A stretch of 64,000 nucleotides of DNA, from the NCBI GenBank assembly GCA_019671135.1, contig JAHRHY010000001.1:3968001-4032000 (forward strand), read 5' to 3'. Both the position numbers and the translations under genes were made by a program. Within the stretch, counting starts at the first letter, position 1. Every line of letters starts with the position of its first letter. Positions 44,367 to 55,871 of this stretch are shown one piece after another. Source of the stretch: Linnemannia hyalina (taxonomy: Eukaryota > Mortierellomycota > Mortierellomycetes > Mortierellales > Mortierellaceae). Under the pieces are notes generated by a model. It did no database searches, was not told the origin of the DNA, and saw only the letters and a program-made list of their open reading frames with translations.

Positions 44367-47011
44367 GAAACTTTAACCTAATACATTTGAAAGCTGTTTG
44401 TTAAGAGCAACTTTGGGCCATGCGGAGCAAAATAATGTGCAATGATGTGTATGCAGAAACGTATATAGCCGTGTTTTTATTACTGTATCGGTAATAGAAG
44501 ACGTGGAAAAAAGAAAACTGAAAGGAAGAGGATATTCTTAACCCCCCTTCTATATGGCTCTGCCACTAACAGCGCCATACACAGCAGCAGAAACACCCTT
44601 ATCCGATTATTGCATGTCTGATCCTGTTCCTGGCTTTTTATTCCTCAACAACGTATTATCTGCTACGAAGGTATCCGCATCGGAATCCTGATCATGAAGG
44701 TCTCAACCGAAAGACACGACGGCGGGGACGGTGGGGACGGTGAGGGCGGTGACGACGGTGGGGACGGTGGGGACGATAGCGACGGTAGCGACGGTAGGGG
44801 TAGGCTCAGCTCATAGTGATGACAAGGATAGAGACATAGAAAAGGTAGTTTAGCAGAGTTAAATCATACAAAAAACGTGCACAATAGCAAGACATTCCTT
44901 CTCCCTGCTGTTGACCCAATTTCTGAAGTGGACTTTGGGATAGTTAGACACGCCACCCCGTATTGGCCAGACCTACACCTCAGATCTTTAACCGCCGGCC
45001 CAACTATCTTAGACAACCCACAAAAGCGACCATTCTTATCCCAGAATATAAACGCCTGATACCCAGAACTCCTTTGCTCACTGGATGTTCGCCAGCCGGA
45101 TAAGCGAGAGAACAAAAAGAGATACACCACAGGCGGTAAATGGTGCAAGGGGGGGGGAGAGACAAAAAAGTAACCAAGAACCGGGCTCATTTTACCACAG
45201 AGCGTCAACCAAGCCAGTGGGCAAGGCTGATCGCGGACACACGTTGATCCTTGGCAAAGCAAACCTCCCGCTAGCATATCCATCCAAGGAACGAGGGAAT
45301 ATTGAGGAAGCTCACCAGCGACGCAACTGCTCCCTTTTAACTCATTATTAACAATCGTCGGGACAATCTAGCGATTGTGAGACGAAGGCTGGCTCAAGTC
45401 TACTCTACAACTGGACGTGCTTTCGACGAGCCGCCTGCCGGGTTATACCTTAATCCCATTTGCCTATCCCCTATACTCCATACGCCCTTCCAGCCATCAG
45501 ACGAAAATATAATGGAAAAAAAACAGCCACTCTTTCGCAGGCGCCCACCTCAAAGGAAAATGGACAGCACCAGGATAATAACCCCAGAGGGAAAAAGAAA
45601 AAAAGTCCAACAGGTGTAAATGAAAATCATGTTAACTTGCCTATTCTCTTGTTAGTTCGCAGGAACAAACAGCCAGTCGCTGTCCAGGATAAGAGGCTCT
45701 AGTTCGAGTGTAGCCCTGTTTCCTTGGGCCCTGACCGCTCACGAGCACGACGAGAAGGAGAGAGAGCGGGAAACGAACAGCAGACAAACGGAGCTGGAAA
45801 CGGTCTAGAGTGTGTCGAATAAGATGCGCAAGGAGTGTTGGTGAAGGAGGTTGGTGAAGAAGATTGGTGAAGAAGGTTGACGCGACAGTGGGTTGTGTTT
45901 GGCTGTGAAAGTGGGATGGCATGGTTGGGGAAGGGAAAGAGGCAGAGGGAGAGCAGAAGGAGAAGGGAAGAAGGCAGTGCGAACACAAACGCTTACCCCC
46001 ACAGAAAAAGACGAGGAAGGAACAAAAAGAAAGCAAGGCGTCTGCTCCAGCACAGAAACACGAAGAAGGAAAGAAGAAACTAGGACAAAACAATGCACGG
46101 ACACCCAACAACGAGGAACAACGAGGAAAGGAAAGTAGAACGGGAAAGAAAGCGTGGGAGAGGAGATACAGCGAGAAACACATACACACACCCTCGTTCC
46201 TTAGAAATGGAGGAAAGGGAAGAAAAGGGAAGGGAAGGAAGGTGGTCTTCTTACCAAGTCAGCAGCGGGTTCCAGACGGCAGAGGTGGGTGACAAGAGAG
46301 GGGGCCGAAGAGGAGTGAAGAAGAAAGACAAGAAAAGAAAACAACTGTTTTGGCCGGGGAGTTCGCCTTTTATACCACGTGGCACTTGCAAGCAGCAAAA
46401 TATTCGCGTCATCTTGGCAAATGAAGGGCGAGTGTGTGTGTAACTAGAGGGGTGGTTGACAGGCTCTCAAAAAGGAAGTATACTTTAAGGCTTACCATGC
46501 AGTATGTGATATTCTCGTCTCTCTAAAAGCAGGACCTTCTAACATGGACCCATTGACCATGTAACCATCCATTGCTTGGGGAAGGACAGAAGGGGCATGA
46601 AGAAAGGGATAGAAGAGGTGCGGAGAGAGGCAGGGGATGAAAAATGCAACAAGAGGGTCTTGCGTCTAGAAAGATGAGAATATCCCATACTGGTTAGCGT
46701 TGCCGAATGTAATGACGGCTAAAAGCCTATTATTCGACATGGTCCTATGCTTGTCCTCAATAACAACTGTAGCCGATGTCTGAGGCGGCGGCGGCGGTGC
46801 GGGCTCTTCATCCACTGAACATTAAATCCGTCCAACCTCACCAACAGTAGAGACAAAGCAGAGCATGTATGTCGTATTCTTTCCGCCTGTGATTACTTTC
46901 TTCCCGCTTTGGATTTCACATAGCACCATGTAAAACCAGCTCCAAGTCGCTCAAAAATATATTCTTCTGCACGCGGAAGTTGATGAAGCTTGTTTGTAGC
47001 AACATAGAAGG
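44367..47011. other. Gene-poor region
   Basis: Contains a 9-bp minisatellite (44,718-44,803), a short coding-like stretch at 44,880-45,059, a purine-rich block at 45,800-46,350, and a - strand stretch at about 46,675-46,830 reading VDEEPAPPPPPQTSATVVIE before a stop. None is supported as a gene. Confidence 0.4.
44718..44803. repeat. 9-bp minisatellite
   Basis: About nine degenerate units of GGGGACGGT / AGCGACGGT. Confidence 0.85.
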
Positions 47012-47193
47012 AATGACACGAGAATGGATTGATACGTTATTTTAAACAAGCTCTGCCTGCAAGAGGAAGGAGGGAGAAGGGTCAAAGCTATGGAGGCATC
47101 ATGAGTCGCAAAAGAAAGGAGCAGTTTCTGATGATTGACGATGGGGTCAGTAACTTCAAGGGTTTTGGATAAAGAAAACAAGCACACAACGAA
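47012..47193 (-). pseudogene. Duplicate of the 5' piece of the F-box/LRR-like pseudogene
   Basis: On the - strand this is about 90% identical by eye to 42939-43119. The shared protein text is LEVTxPIVNxQKLLLSFAxHDASIA and SSCRQSLFKITYQ, with a one-codon length difference, so frame is conserved. Similarity stops sharply at both ends (after CGTGTCATT, and before TTCG). Either an inverted duplicate or two remnants of one repeat family. Confidence 0.7.
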
Positions 47194-49675
47194 TTCATTA
47201 TTACTATTAATATTGAAAGTAGAAAATCATAGGCCAATGATACGTGAGACAATTGGGCGATTCATTTTGTTTTCTTAGAGTCGACGCTCTTTTATTGTCA
47301 TTTGAAAGGTACATGAGATGGAAGAAAAAGAGAAGGGTTAGTTGAAATTAGTGGTGCATGATAGTTCAGGAAGGGGAAAAGAAGTAAACAAGTGGTTCAT
47401 AGTGGATGAGAAATAAAACAGAGTGAGTCGCGTATCCGTTGTGGTTAGCGAATGAGCTGGAGGGGAATCAAAAGGCGGTATGAGTAAAACAGAAGAGGAA
47501 AAAGAAAACCAGCTATGTGACCATCAGTTACGATCGCAACCCCTATGTGAACGCGAACCAGGTTCTATGTGAACGAACTAGCTACATTGCACACTGCTTA
47601 TTCAACTTTTCTCTCGTTGCTAGTTCTTGTCTTTGTTTCGCAATCAGAACCTTGCTCGTTTCAGTCGGTGGTCGATCTGATCCCATCAGTTGGATCGCCG
47701 TTGGGTCTCCTTCTCACCTCACTCACCCATCGAAGGCAAAGTACCCCTTCTTTCTTTTCTTCATTAATTTCAGACAGTGACCATCATCCATATTAGAGGT
47801 GCGGGAGCGACATTCAAGTTCAAAGGGACATCAATCCTTTTCCTTTTACCTCCTATGCTACATTGCCTTCCCTATCCTTCCCTCGTACTAGTAGATTTGA
47901 GGCAGAGATGACAGTTTACATTCACATGCAAGGCATCCACTGCGCATGGTTAAGCACCTGCTTAACATTTTCTTTGGCTCCCACTATTAAGATGCTCCGC
48001 TTAATAACGTGGCATATCCCGCATGTGTTTCTTCATTGTGCAGTCTGCACTGTCAATAGTCAATCAAGCATTACTCATGTGCTTCAATCCACAAGTATTA
48101 TTTTAATTCGCTAGGCAGAGTCGTGCTACATCCACGCTAATAACGCGGTTATCGCTGTTTATCCGTCTGATCGGCCCCCCACACACCATGCATATCGACG
48201 CCGAGATTATGCACCTCTCTCTATCTCTCTCTCTCGACTTTTATCCGCTTAACGATGCGCTTGCTTGCCCGTCTGTCCGTCTATCCGTCTTTCCCCACGC
48301 CACGTCAATACATACTTGTCGACGCCGTCGACTTTTTGTGTTTAGATAATGCATCTCTTTCTTACCTCAATGGCTATGACGCCGATGGCGATAAAAGGCG
48401 CGCGCGATATCTCATGCAGGGTCGAGAAGGATTAACAAATGGGGCGAGGCAAAGGAGAGAGGGAAAGACAAAAAAAACCAACAAACAAATGGAGGCGAAG
48501 TGGGCGCCGAGATATGTAATGTGTGGGTTCGAACCCAAAAAGGGACGATTGCCGAGCTGATTGTTTATTTGGAGCAAACAAAACAACATACATAAGAACA
48601 AAGAGCTGGCCCTGGCTGGCTTGGTGCATGTACGTAATGTAGAGGGAGATGAGATGGGAGGCCGAAAAGGGAAACGCCGAGAGACCCAGACCGTCTCTTT
48701 GTTTGTTTTTGTTATGTGTCTCCTTCGAGAGTGCTTTTTTGTTTGTTTGTTTGGTATTTGGTTGGTTGGATGGTGGATGTTTTTGTCTGGTCATTCACTC
48801 TCCCTCTTCCCCTCTTTCAGTCTGGCTCTCTGAGGGTCATTTTTAGTGCATTGAGATATCCTATCTAGGTCGCACAAGCAAGAGAGCTCTCACAGCCTAC
48901 TCCCTTCCATCCTTTCTCTCTCTCTCTCTCACTCTCTCTCTCTCTCTCTTCTCTCCCTTCTGTTTGCGCCGTGGGTTGGATGCTGGATTGTGAACTAAAA
49001 AACAGTGCTCTCACACCTCATTTCCCTCTCTCTATGCTGGCGATATAGAAGACGAGGTGCCATTGAATAACCTCGACTCCCAGGGTCCTTCTTTTTCCCA
49101 TCTTCCCAAACCCTCCAAAAATTCTCCAACCGAAAAACAACACCGTGGGGTCCTTTTTTTTTTAATCTCGCAGGTGGCATTCCATCTCCCCCTTCCCCCA
49201 ATCTCTTTTTTTCTGCTGCTGCCGGTAAAAGAGCGCGGTACTGTACTTCTGCGTGAGCTGGACATGAGAAAAGTCCGACTGTTCTTTGGTTCTTTTTCTG
49301 TTCTCTAACGTGCCGTACCACGCACCTGAATAATAAAAAGAACTACCACTCAACGCCATTGTCCATGTGCATCCAAAAACGAGGAAGGAAGGGAAAAAAA
49401 CGCAAGACATTGTACCTCGGTCTTTTTGGACAATCTCTCCCTCTACATACGAAGGAGTGAGTATCTGTTATATCTATCCCACTCGTACCTTTTCCTTCCT
49501 CTTTTTTGTTACTGCATCTCACAAAAAAAAAAAAAAAAGTGTGATAAAGCACAGTGCAAGATAAAATGAAAGAGCGTGGGCGTAAAAAGGAGAGGAAGGA
49601 GAAAGAGGCGATGATGAACCTTGAGGCCGTAATCTCATTCTATTTTTTAATTGAATAGCTCTCAGGGCTACCATC

Positions 49676-49709
<34 letters not shown>

Positions 49710-52700
49710 GCAACAACAGCAATAACAGCAATAACAACGCCATGTCCTCCTGCCCCATTACTTCCCCTGCCATGTTCCTGAAAGACAGATAGACGAGAAA
49801 AAGCACTCAAATACAAGTTCTGCACAAGAAAAAGGGCTGCCTGACTGCCTGGCGGGCTGACCATCCCTTCGCTTTTCTCCACTTTCCCCAAAAAAAACGG
49901 ACAGAGAGAGATGCATGAGATGGGCGCGAGATTTCATATCTTGGGGTGTGTGTGTTAAAACCTTGTTGACCCTGTAAGTATCGTCGTTGACGGTGTTCAT
50001 TGTTTTTTTTGGTGTCGTGGTTGTTTTTGTGTACTTTGCTCAGAGGCTGTTTTTTTATCTAGTCCCAATAGACTGTCAAGAAGGACAAAGGCGCGAGAGC
50101 AAGAAGACAGAGGAAGGGGAACAAAAAAACATCGGCCCACTTGACTCCCCTTCCCTCCTTTCTCTGTCCTCTCCGTGGGTCATAGCCGTGTGTTTGGGCT
50201 TTGACAAGAAAAACAAAGGTGCGAATGAATACAGATGGTCTCTGCCCATTCAATAGGGGCGGTCAAGATGGGATGAACGAAAGGGACTGGACAACATGAG
50301 GAAATGAAAGGCGCGCATTTGTGATAAGGAGAAACACAGGAGTAGAGGTGAGCGCGTGGATGACGGATGATGAGAGGTGCAAGCAACGTTGCATGCATGC
50401 ATGGAGACGGTCATCGATTTGAACTCTTCCCTTTTTTTGGACACTACTGGTGAGTTGTCATTCGTCCGTCACCCAGTGTCGTCCTCTCTGACCCTCCAAG
50501 TCACTCGCATATTAGTCTCCATTTGTTTTGTGTTCATATTCGTTGATAATGAGTACTGACAACGAATTCAAAGTGGGGGAAGGGGAAAGAGGGAGCAGCG
50601 AGAACGAATCAAAGAAACAAAGAAACAATGAGACCCACCATCGGGCTCACTCACTCTCGGCTTTTTTTGCCTGACACAAAACAAAGTTATCTCACCGACT
50701 TTGCTCCAATGAAAACTAGCCTATTTGTTTACACTTCATGTTGCCCTCCTTTTTGCAACTGATTCGTCTGCTGTTTGCTGTTGTTGTCAGTTGGTTTAGG
50801 GCGCTTGCCAGCTTGCTATTTGTTGTTTTTGTTGATGATGAAAAACAACACAAAGAGAGAGAGAAGAGGTCTGGCCATAGATTGTAAACTCTAGTCATCA
50901 TCTCATTTCATTGTTGAGCATCTAATAAAGGAACCAATGCAAACAAAGGGAGCACTCCTTCGGGTTTGATGACCTCTTTCCAATGCCCATTACTTTCTTC
51001 TACCCCAAACCATTAAGACAAGACAAACAAGAGACATTACAGAAAATAAACAAAAACAACATTTATGCAAGGGAAAGTGGCATCCGAGAGCAGCAATGAA
51101 AGGTGGAAAGGTGGACGATGTGAGCGATTAGGAGTTATCTCTCTCTCTTTCTTCTCTTTTCTCTTGATTCGACTCTTACTGCGCTCTTACACACCTTTGT
51201 TTATTTTCTGGTTTTCTACCTCGCCTCGGTCCCCTCCGCGCCTTCCGCGCAATTCCAAAAACCATCTCGACCCTCCTTTCCTCTCTTTATTACTTCTCAT
51301 TTCTCGAACCTCGCCTTGAGAGCCGGAAAAAGATATCTCTCTATTATTTTTACAAGCCCATGGAGCTGCTTTGCCTCCCTCCCTTCCTTTCTTCCTTCCC
51401 CCCACAAACCTTAATCGTCCAATCACTTTTCATTCGCCCTCCTTCCTTCCCTTCTCCCCGCTCTCCCTCCCTCATCGTCTCTCCTCAGAACCCTGATCGA
51501 ATAGAGTTCGGTTATCGCTATCCTTGTCCCGACCCTGCAACAGTCAGCCGACGCTTCTCCCGTCCCCTTGGTCCCTCTTAGTCACTTTATCATCATCATT
51601 CTGACTCTCCCTCTCCTTTTTTGCTCATTCGTTCCTTCCTTCATCGCTCACCTCATCCACTCACGTTTCAATTTTCTTTAATTCTTTGATCGCTCTCTTT
51701 TTCTCCTGTCCTGACCCTCGGGTTTAGATTGTTTTCCGAAGCGTGTGTTTAGGATAATTAAAACCTTTCTTCGATCTCATCAAATCCCTTTCGAGAGAAA
51801 CGCCTGTTTGCTCGGGTTCTCGTTCACGACAACTATAGTATGCTTAAGTGGGTGTTTTAGTCCAGCGAGTGAGACGGATCGGAGACTGGTATGATCGTCG
51901 TCGTTAGGTTCGGTCTGAATCCTGCATGGACTGATAGGAGTCTTCTTTTTTGTCAGTACACAGCGAACGGTACCAATGTCCGTTCGGACGTAGAAGGCGA
52001 TGAACTGTACCCGTAACTCCAAACTATTGGCTTGCCGGGTCACGACGGTGGCCCTCTTTTTATTAATTCCTCACCATTGGATATGACAAACTGTACGGAA
52101 GTACCTTAGCTGCCTGAACGAAGAATTTGGGGAGTGAATGCGAGTTGATGACATGTCGGTTTGTTCTGCTCTGTCAGTCTGGAACATGGCCCATCGCGTA
52201 CCTCTCAACTGACGACGTGCACAAAAAAAAGGGGGGATCAAAAGTGAGAACAATAAGGCCCAATGTATGTAAGCGTGTATTCATAAGAGTGCAGAGAAGG
52301 GCGAGGTTTCTCTGCCGTACCACTTCAAAGTAAAAGTAAAAGAAAAAGAATCTTTTGTAGTTATGGCTGTCTGTGGCTTAATACAACAGCTGGAGTGATA
52401 GGATTGGCCAGAGATTAGATATCACCCTCCGTGTGCAACCGTCAGAAATGAAAATTTAAAGCTACGTTTTCACACCACATGCAACGTTCTTGGGAAGTAC
52501 TTTTTTCATATCCACCTAACCCGGAAAAAAATAGACCTCTCTTTCTTCCTCTCATCTCTGGCCTCTTCCCCCACAGTTTACCGAATGTACATTAAGAAAA
52601 AAAAGGTTTTTTCCGAGAAGAAAGTCGAAGAAAGGACCCTGGGATGAGTATGTGTCGAGTCAGAGGGAGACTGTGAGGGTGCTTGTAGGGGGAGATGACT

Positions 52701-55674
52701 TTAAATTTTTTTTTGCACAGGGACAACCCATTAAGCATCGGAGTGAAAAAAATAGCAAATGCTTCAGGTCAAAAAGAAAAGGAAGGGTTGCTGGTGGTGC
52801 CTCCAATGATGAACCTTCCCTTTCTCCCGTTTCTATATTTTACCCAAGCATAGACTAACCTACTAACGTCCTTCTCTTTCTCTCTTAATGGCGCAATACT
52901 TACGCCTACTGGTTCTCTTATAGTCTTTCCAACGCCCGTTCTTTTGGAGACTGCTGCATTCCAACTGTAAAGAAAGAGTCATCGTCATAGCTCTAGCTCG
53001 CTTCCTCAGGTCAACTGGTGTCCAAGGACCCGTTGGAGGTCATGAATAGTAATCATCGCGACTAGAGAGAGTCCCGCGGAAGGAAGAAGGAGGAGATCAC
53101 ACGTGCACATGGATGAACTCCACAACTCTCTCATGGTCCGACCATCAATGACAATAAATAACAACAAATTGCTGCTGGGTTCCGTTTATTATTGCAGTCG
53201 TAGCTCACTTGTTGTGAGAAGCCGCCTATGTTGTCGTTGTTGGTATTTGCAACCCCGAAAGGTAGCCTCTCTCCCTCTCTCTTTCCCTCCGTCGATCACT
53301 TTCTTGTTATTGCTGTAGTTTGCTTTCAGCTAAGGACGATACGGATCCGGGTAAAAGACAACCCCTGGGGACTGATGAATTGCCAAGCGGGGACTGACCG
53401 GATGTTTTTGTTGCATATTCATTTGTGTTGTAGAATAATGAAAGAAGGGTGCATTGGGAACAAATATTGTTTGAAAAAAGGGTACATGTATTGGAAAATA
53501 GTATATATATTCTTGCATCGTCATCATCATCGTCGTCACAGAACAGAGCCGGGCTATTGGGAAACAAGAAAGGGTGCGTCAAGGTGAACCAGGGAACCAA
53601 AGTACAAAGTAGGGAATAAAAAGAAGAATGGCGGATCAACGTTAAACCAGAACTATTTTTTGTTCTTGACCATTTCTTTTTCTAGTACCGTAAATGACAT
53701 AGGAATAGTTATTTGTGTCCGACATTGGTGAGAAATTCCTCTTTCGTCCTGTCCCTTCTTTGCTTCCTTCTTATAGGCACAATGGAGAAATAACTGGTGT
53801 TGTTAGTTGTTTGTTTGTTTTCAAGAAACGCTTTCGTGATTGGCGTTGGTTGGTTCGGTTGTTGTTTTCTGGTGGTGGTTCTTAACCTGGATGAACTTGG
53901 AACATATGAAGAAGGGATCAAGAGAAAAGAAAATATAAATTCTCAGCAATGTCGGGGATTAAGAGTCAGCTCGCTTTGGGTTTTGTTCCTCATGTTCCCT
54001 CCTTGTCCCTGTCCCCCTTTTCTGGTGTTCATTGAACCCGGAACTTGGTCCAATTCATGTCTGTGGTGGACCCGCTTACGCAAAAGAAAGGGGTGATATG
54101 AAGGAAGCAACTGCCTGGTGTGAGGAGGACCTATTTTCGATCGCCGTAAGGGGGAGTGAGTGCCTTAATTCATCCTGTCCGAGTGAACATAAACCGTTGA
54201 ACAAAGTGCCATCGTTGTCCATCCATCTATCTAGTTGTGCACAGGCTGTAAGAGATATAGTGTTCTAGGAGGGCGGGTTGTTCCCTAGTTAAGCTGTCTA
54301 TGAGACTTGTGAGGAGGTCTATGTGAGCCCTTTTAGGGCGTGCGGGTTGTCATGAAAGGGAATGAATGAAAAGAGAATGAAATGAAATGCGCCTAGAACG
54401 AGGGTACGATAGGTGTGTTTGAGATCGAGCATATTCTCCTCCATCAGTATTCATTTGGCCCTCTTGCAATTCAATTGAGATGTATCTCTTTCCTGTCTCT
54501 CTCTCTTTCTCTCTCTCTCTTTTTCTCTCTCTCCCTGTCTCTTTCTTTCTTATTCTGCTGTCTCTCTCTGCATGTGTATTAAATCCTGTCCAGTGGCGTG
54601 GGAGGCCAGCAAAAAGAAAAGAAAATAAAATAAAATAAAATAAAGGGATGGGATAATTCAACACAGACACACAAGCAAGTCTGACAGCGCAGGTTTCGTA
54701 GTTGCAACTCTACTGCCCAATCCAACTCAACTCCATCTCAACCCTTACGGAACCTGGAACCGTGCTTAAGGCGTTGCACCAAGAATGCGCTTCTTTCCCC
54801 TGGTACTCATACGCCTCTCGCTCTCTTAGGAGAACCCAGTTTTGGGGGGATGTCCTGGGTAAGGAAACGAGACGAACTGGCTCCGTGTGAATTGGGTGGA
54901 GTAACCCTGGTTTCCCTTACTCGGACAGTTCGAGGATATAACGGACAAAACAATTGCTTAACACATCTAACTTGCCGGCACTCACTGTTTTTTGGAGTGG
55001 AAAATAGGCAAGGAAAAAATAAGGGAAAAATGCTGGCGCTGGTTGAGGTTGTTTTTCTGTTGTGTTGGGGGGAAAGCAAAAGAGAGAGGAAAGGAGACCA
55101 AAAGTAAACAAACATGCACGTTGTGACAGAGGAGTGAGAGATAACTTTTTTATCAATGGACTTCCAGACAACTGACCAACCTTACTAAAAACCAAAAACG
55201 AAAAAAAACAAACAAACACAAACACAAACAAAGAACCCCACTCTCTCCAGGCACACAGAGCCAAGAGATAACTTTCGTTGAGAGAGGAGAGAGGAAAATG
55301 AGGAGCAAAAAAAACAAGCCCAAGGGAAGGCGAAAAAGAGCGCAAAAGGAGAGCGATTGAATTCTTTGTTTGTCGACTCTCTCTCTGTGTGTGTCTATGT
55401 GTGTGTTTGCTGATAAAACAAACGAGAACAAGTGAAGGGTGGGAATGGGAGGGTGGTGAGTGGACGATGGAGAAAGAGACAAGCAAGATGAAGGGGAGAG
55501 GAGAACAGTGCAGACACAATGGGCACTCCATCCGAGCCATATCCATGTCCAAGAACAATTGAATAATGATCTTTTCAATTATGAATTGAATATATGAAGA
55601 GGTATTCATTCTCTCGAATTCAATTGCCTCTTCTTCTTTGTCTTGACCTCCGTCTTGCCTTTCGCCTTTACCTT
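47194..55674. other. 8.5-kb gene desert upstream of the GATA factor
   Basis: Only short or low-complexity frames. It holds a (CT)n tract at about 48,917-48,955, a CAA-rich satellite at 49,678-49,740, a 16-bp poly(A) at about 49,522-49,537, CT-rich blocks at 51,130-51,720, and (CT)n at about 54,497-54,545. The 230-codon - strand frame at 54917-55609 is Phe/Leu/Ser-rich and judged a shadow. No tRNA, 5S or snRNA recognised. Confidence 0.45.
49678..49740. repeat. (CAA)n trinucleotide repeat
   Basis: About twenty CAA/CAG/TAA-type triplets in a non-coding setting. Confidence 0.9.
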
Positions 55675-55680
55675 TATAAA
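55675..55680 (+). promoter_or_regulatory. TATA box of the GATA factor gene
   Basis: TATAAA 192 nt before the ATG at 55872, followed by a long CT-rich leader (55,690-55,800), the usual fungal arrangement. Confidence 0.45.
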
Positions 55681-55871
55681 CCGGCCCCCTTTCGCTCCAT
55701 CCCCCGGTTCCTTTTCTCTCATTCTTCTCCTTCTCTCACCTTTCACTCTCCCTCCTAATTTACCTACAACTACTTCCAACTCTTCATTCTCCTTTGCTCT
55801 TTGTTCTCTTGCATCATCTCTTTCTGTATTTCTCAATTTTCCAACTGTAAAACACACAACTCCAACTTACA

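Noticed and set aside
45641..46292. Overlapping frames on both strands
   Set aside because: Low-complexity Phe/Ser/Leu or Arg/Glu/Lys from a purine-rich block.
48515..48545. tRNA-like T-arm (GGGTTCGAACCC)
   Set aside because: The T-stem does not pair fully with the 5-bp/7-nt geometry, and no acceptor, D or anticodon arm fits upstream.
54917..55609. 230-codon minus-strand frame
   Set aside because: Phe/Leu/Ser-rich complement of a purine-rich region with CT and GT repeats; no signal or domain pattern convincing enough.
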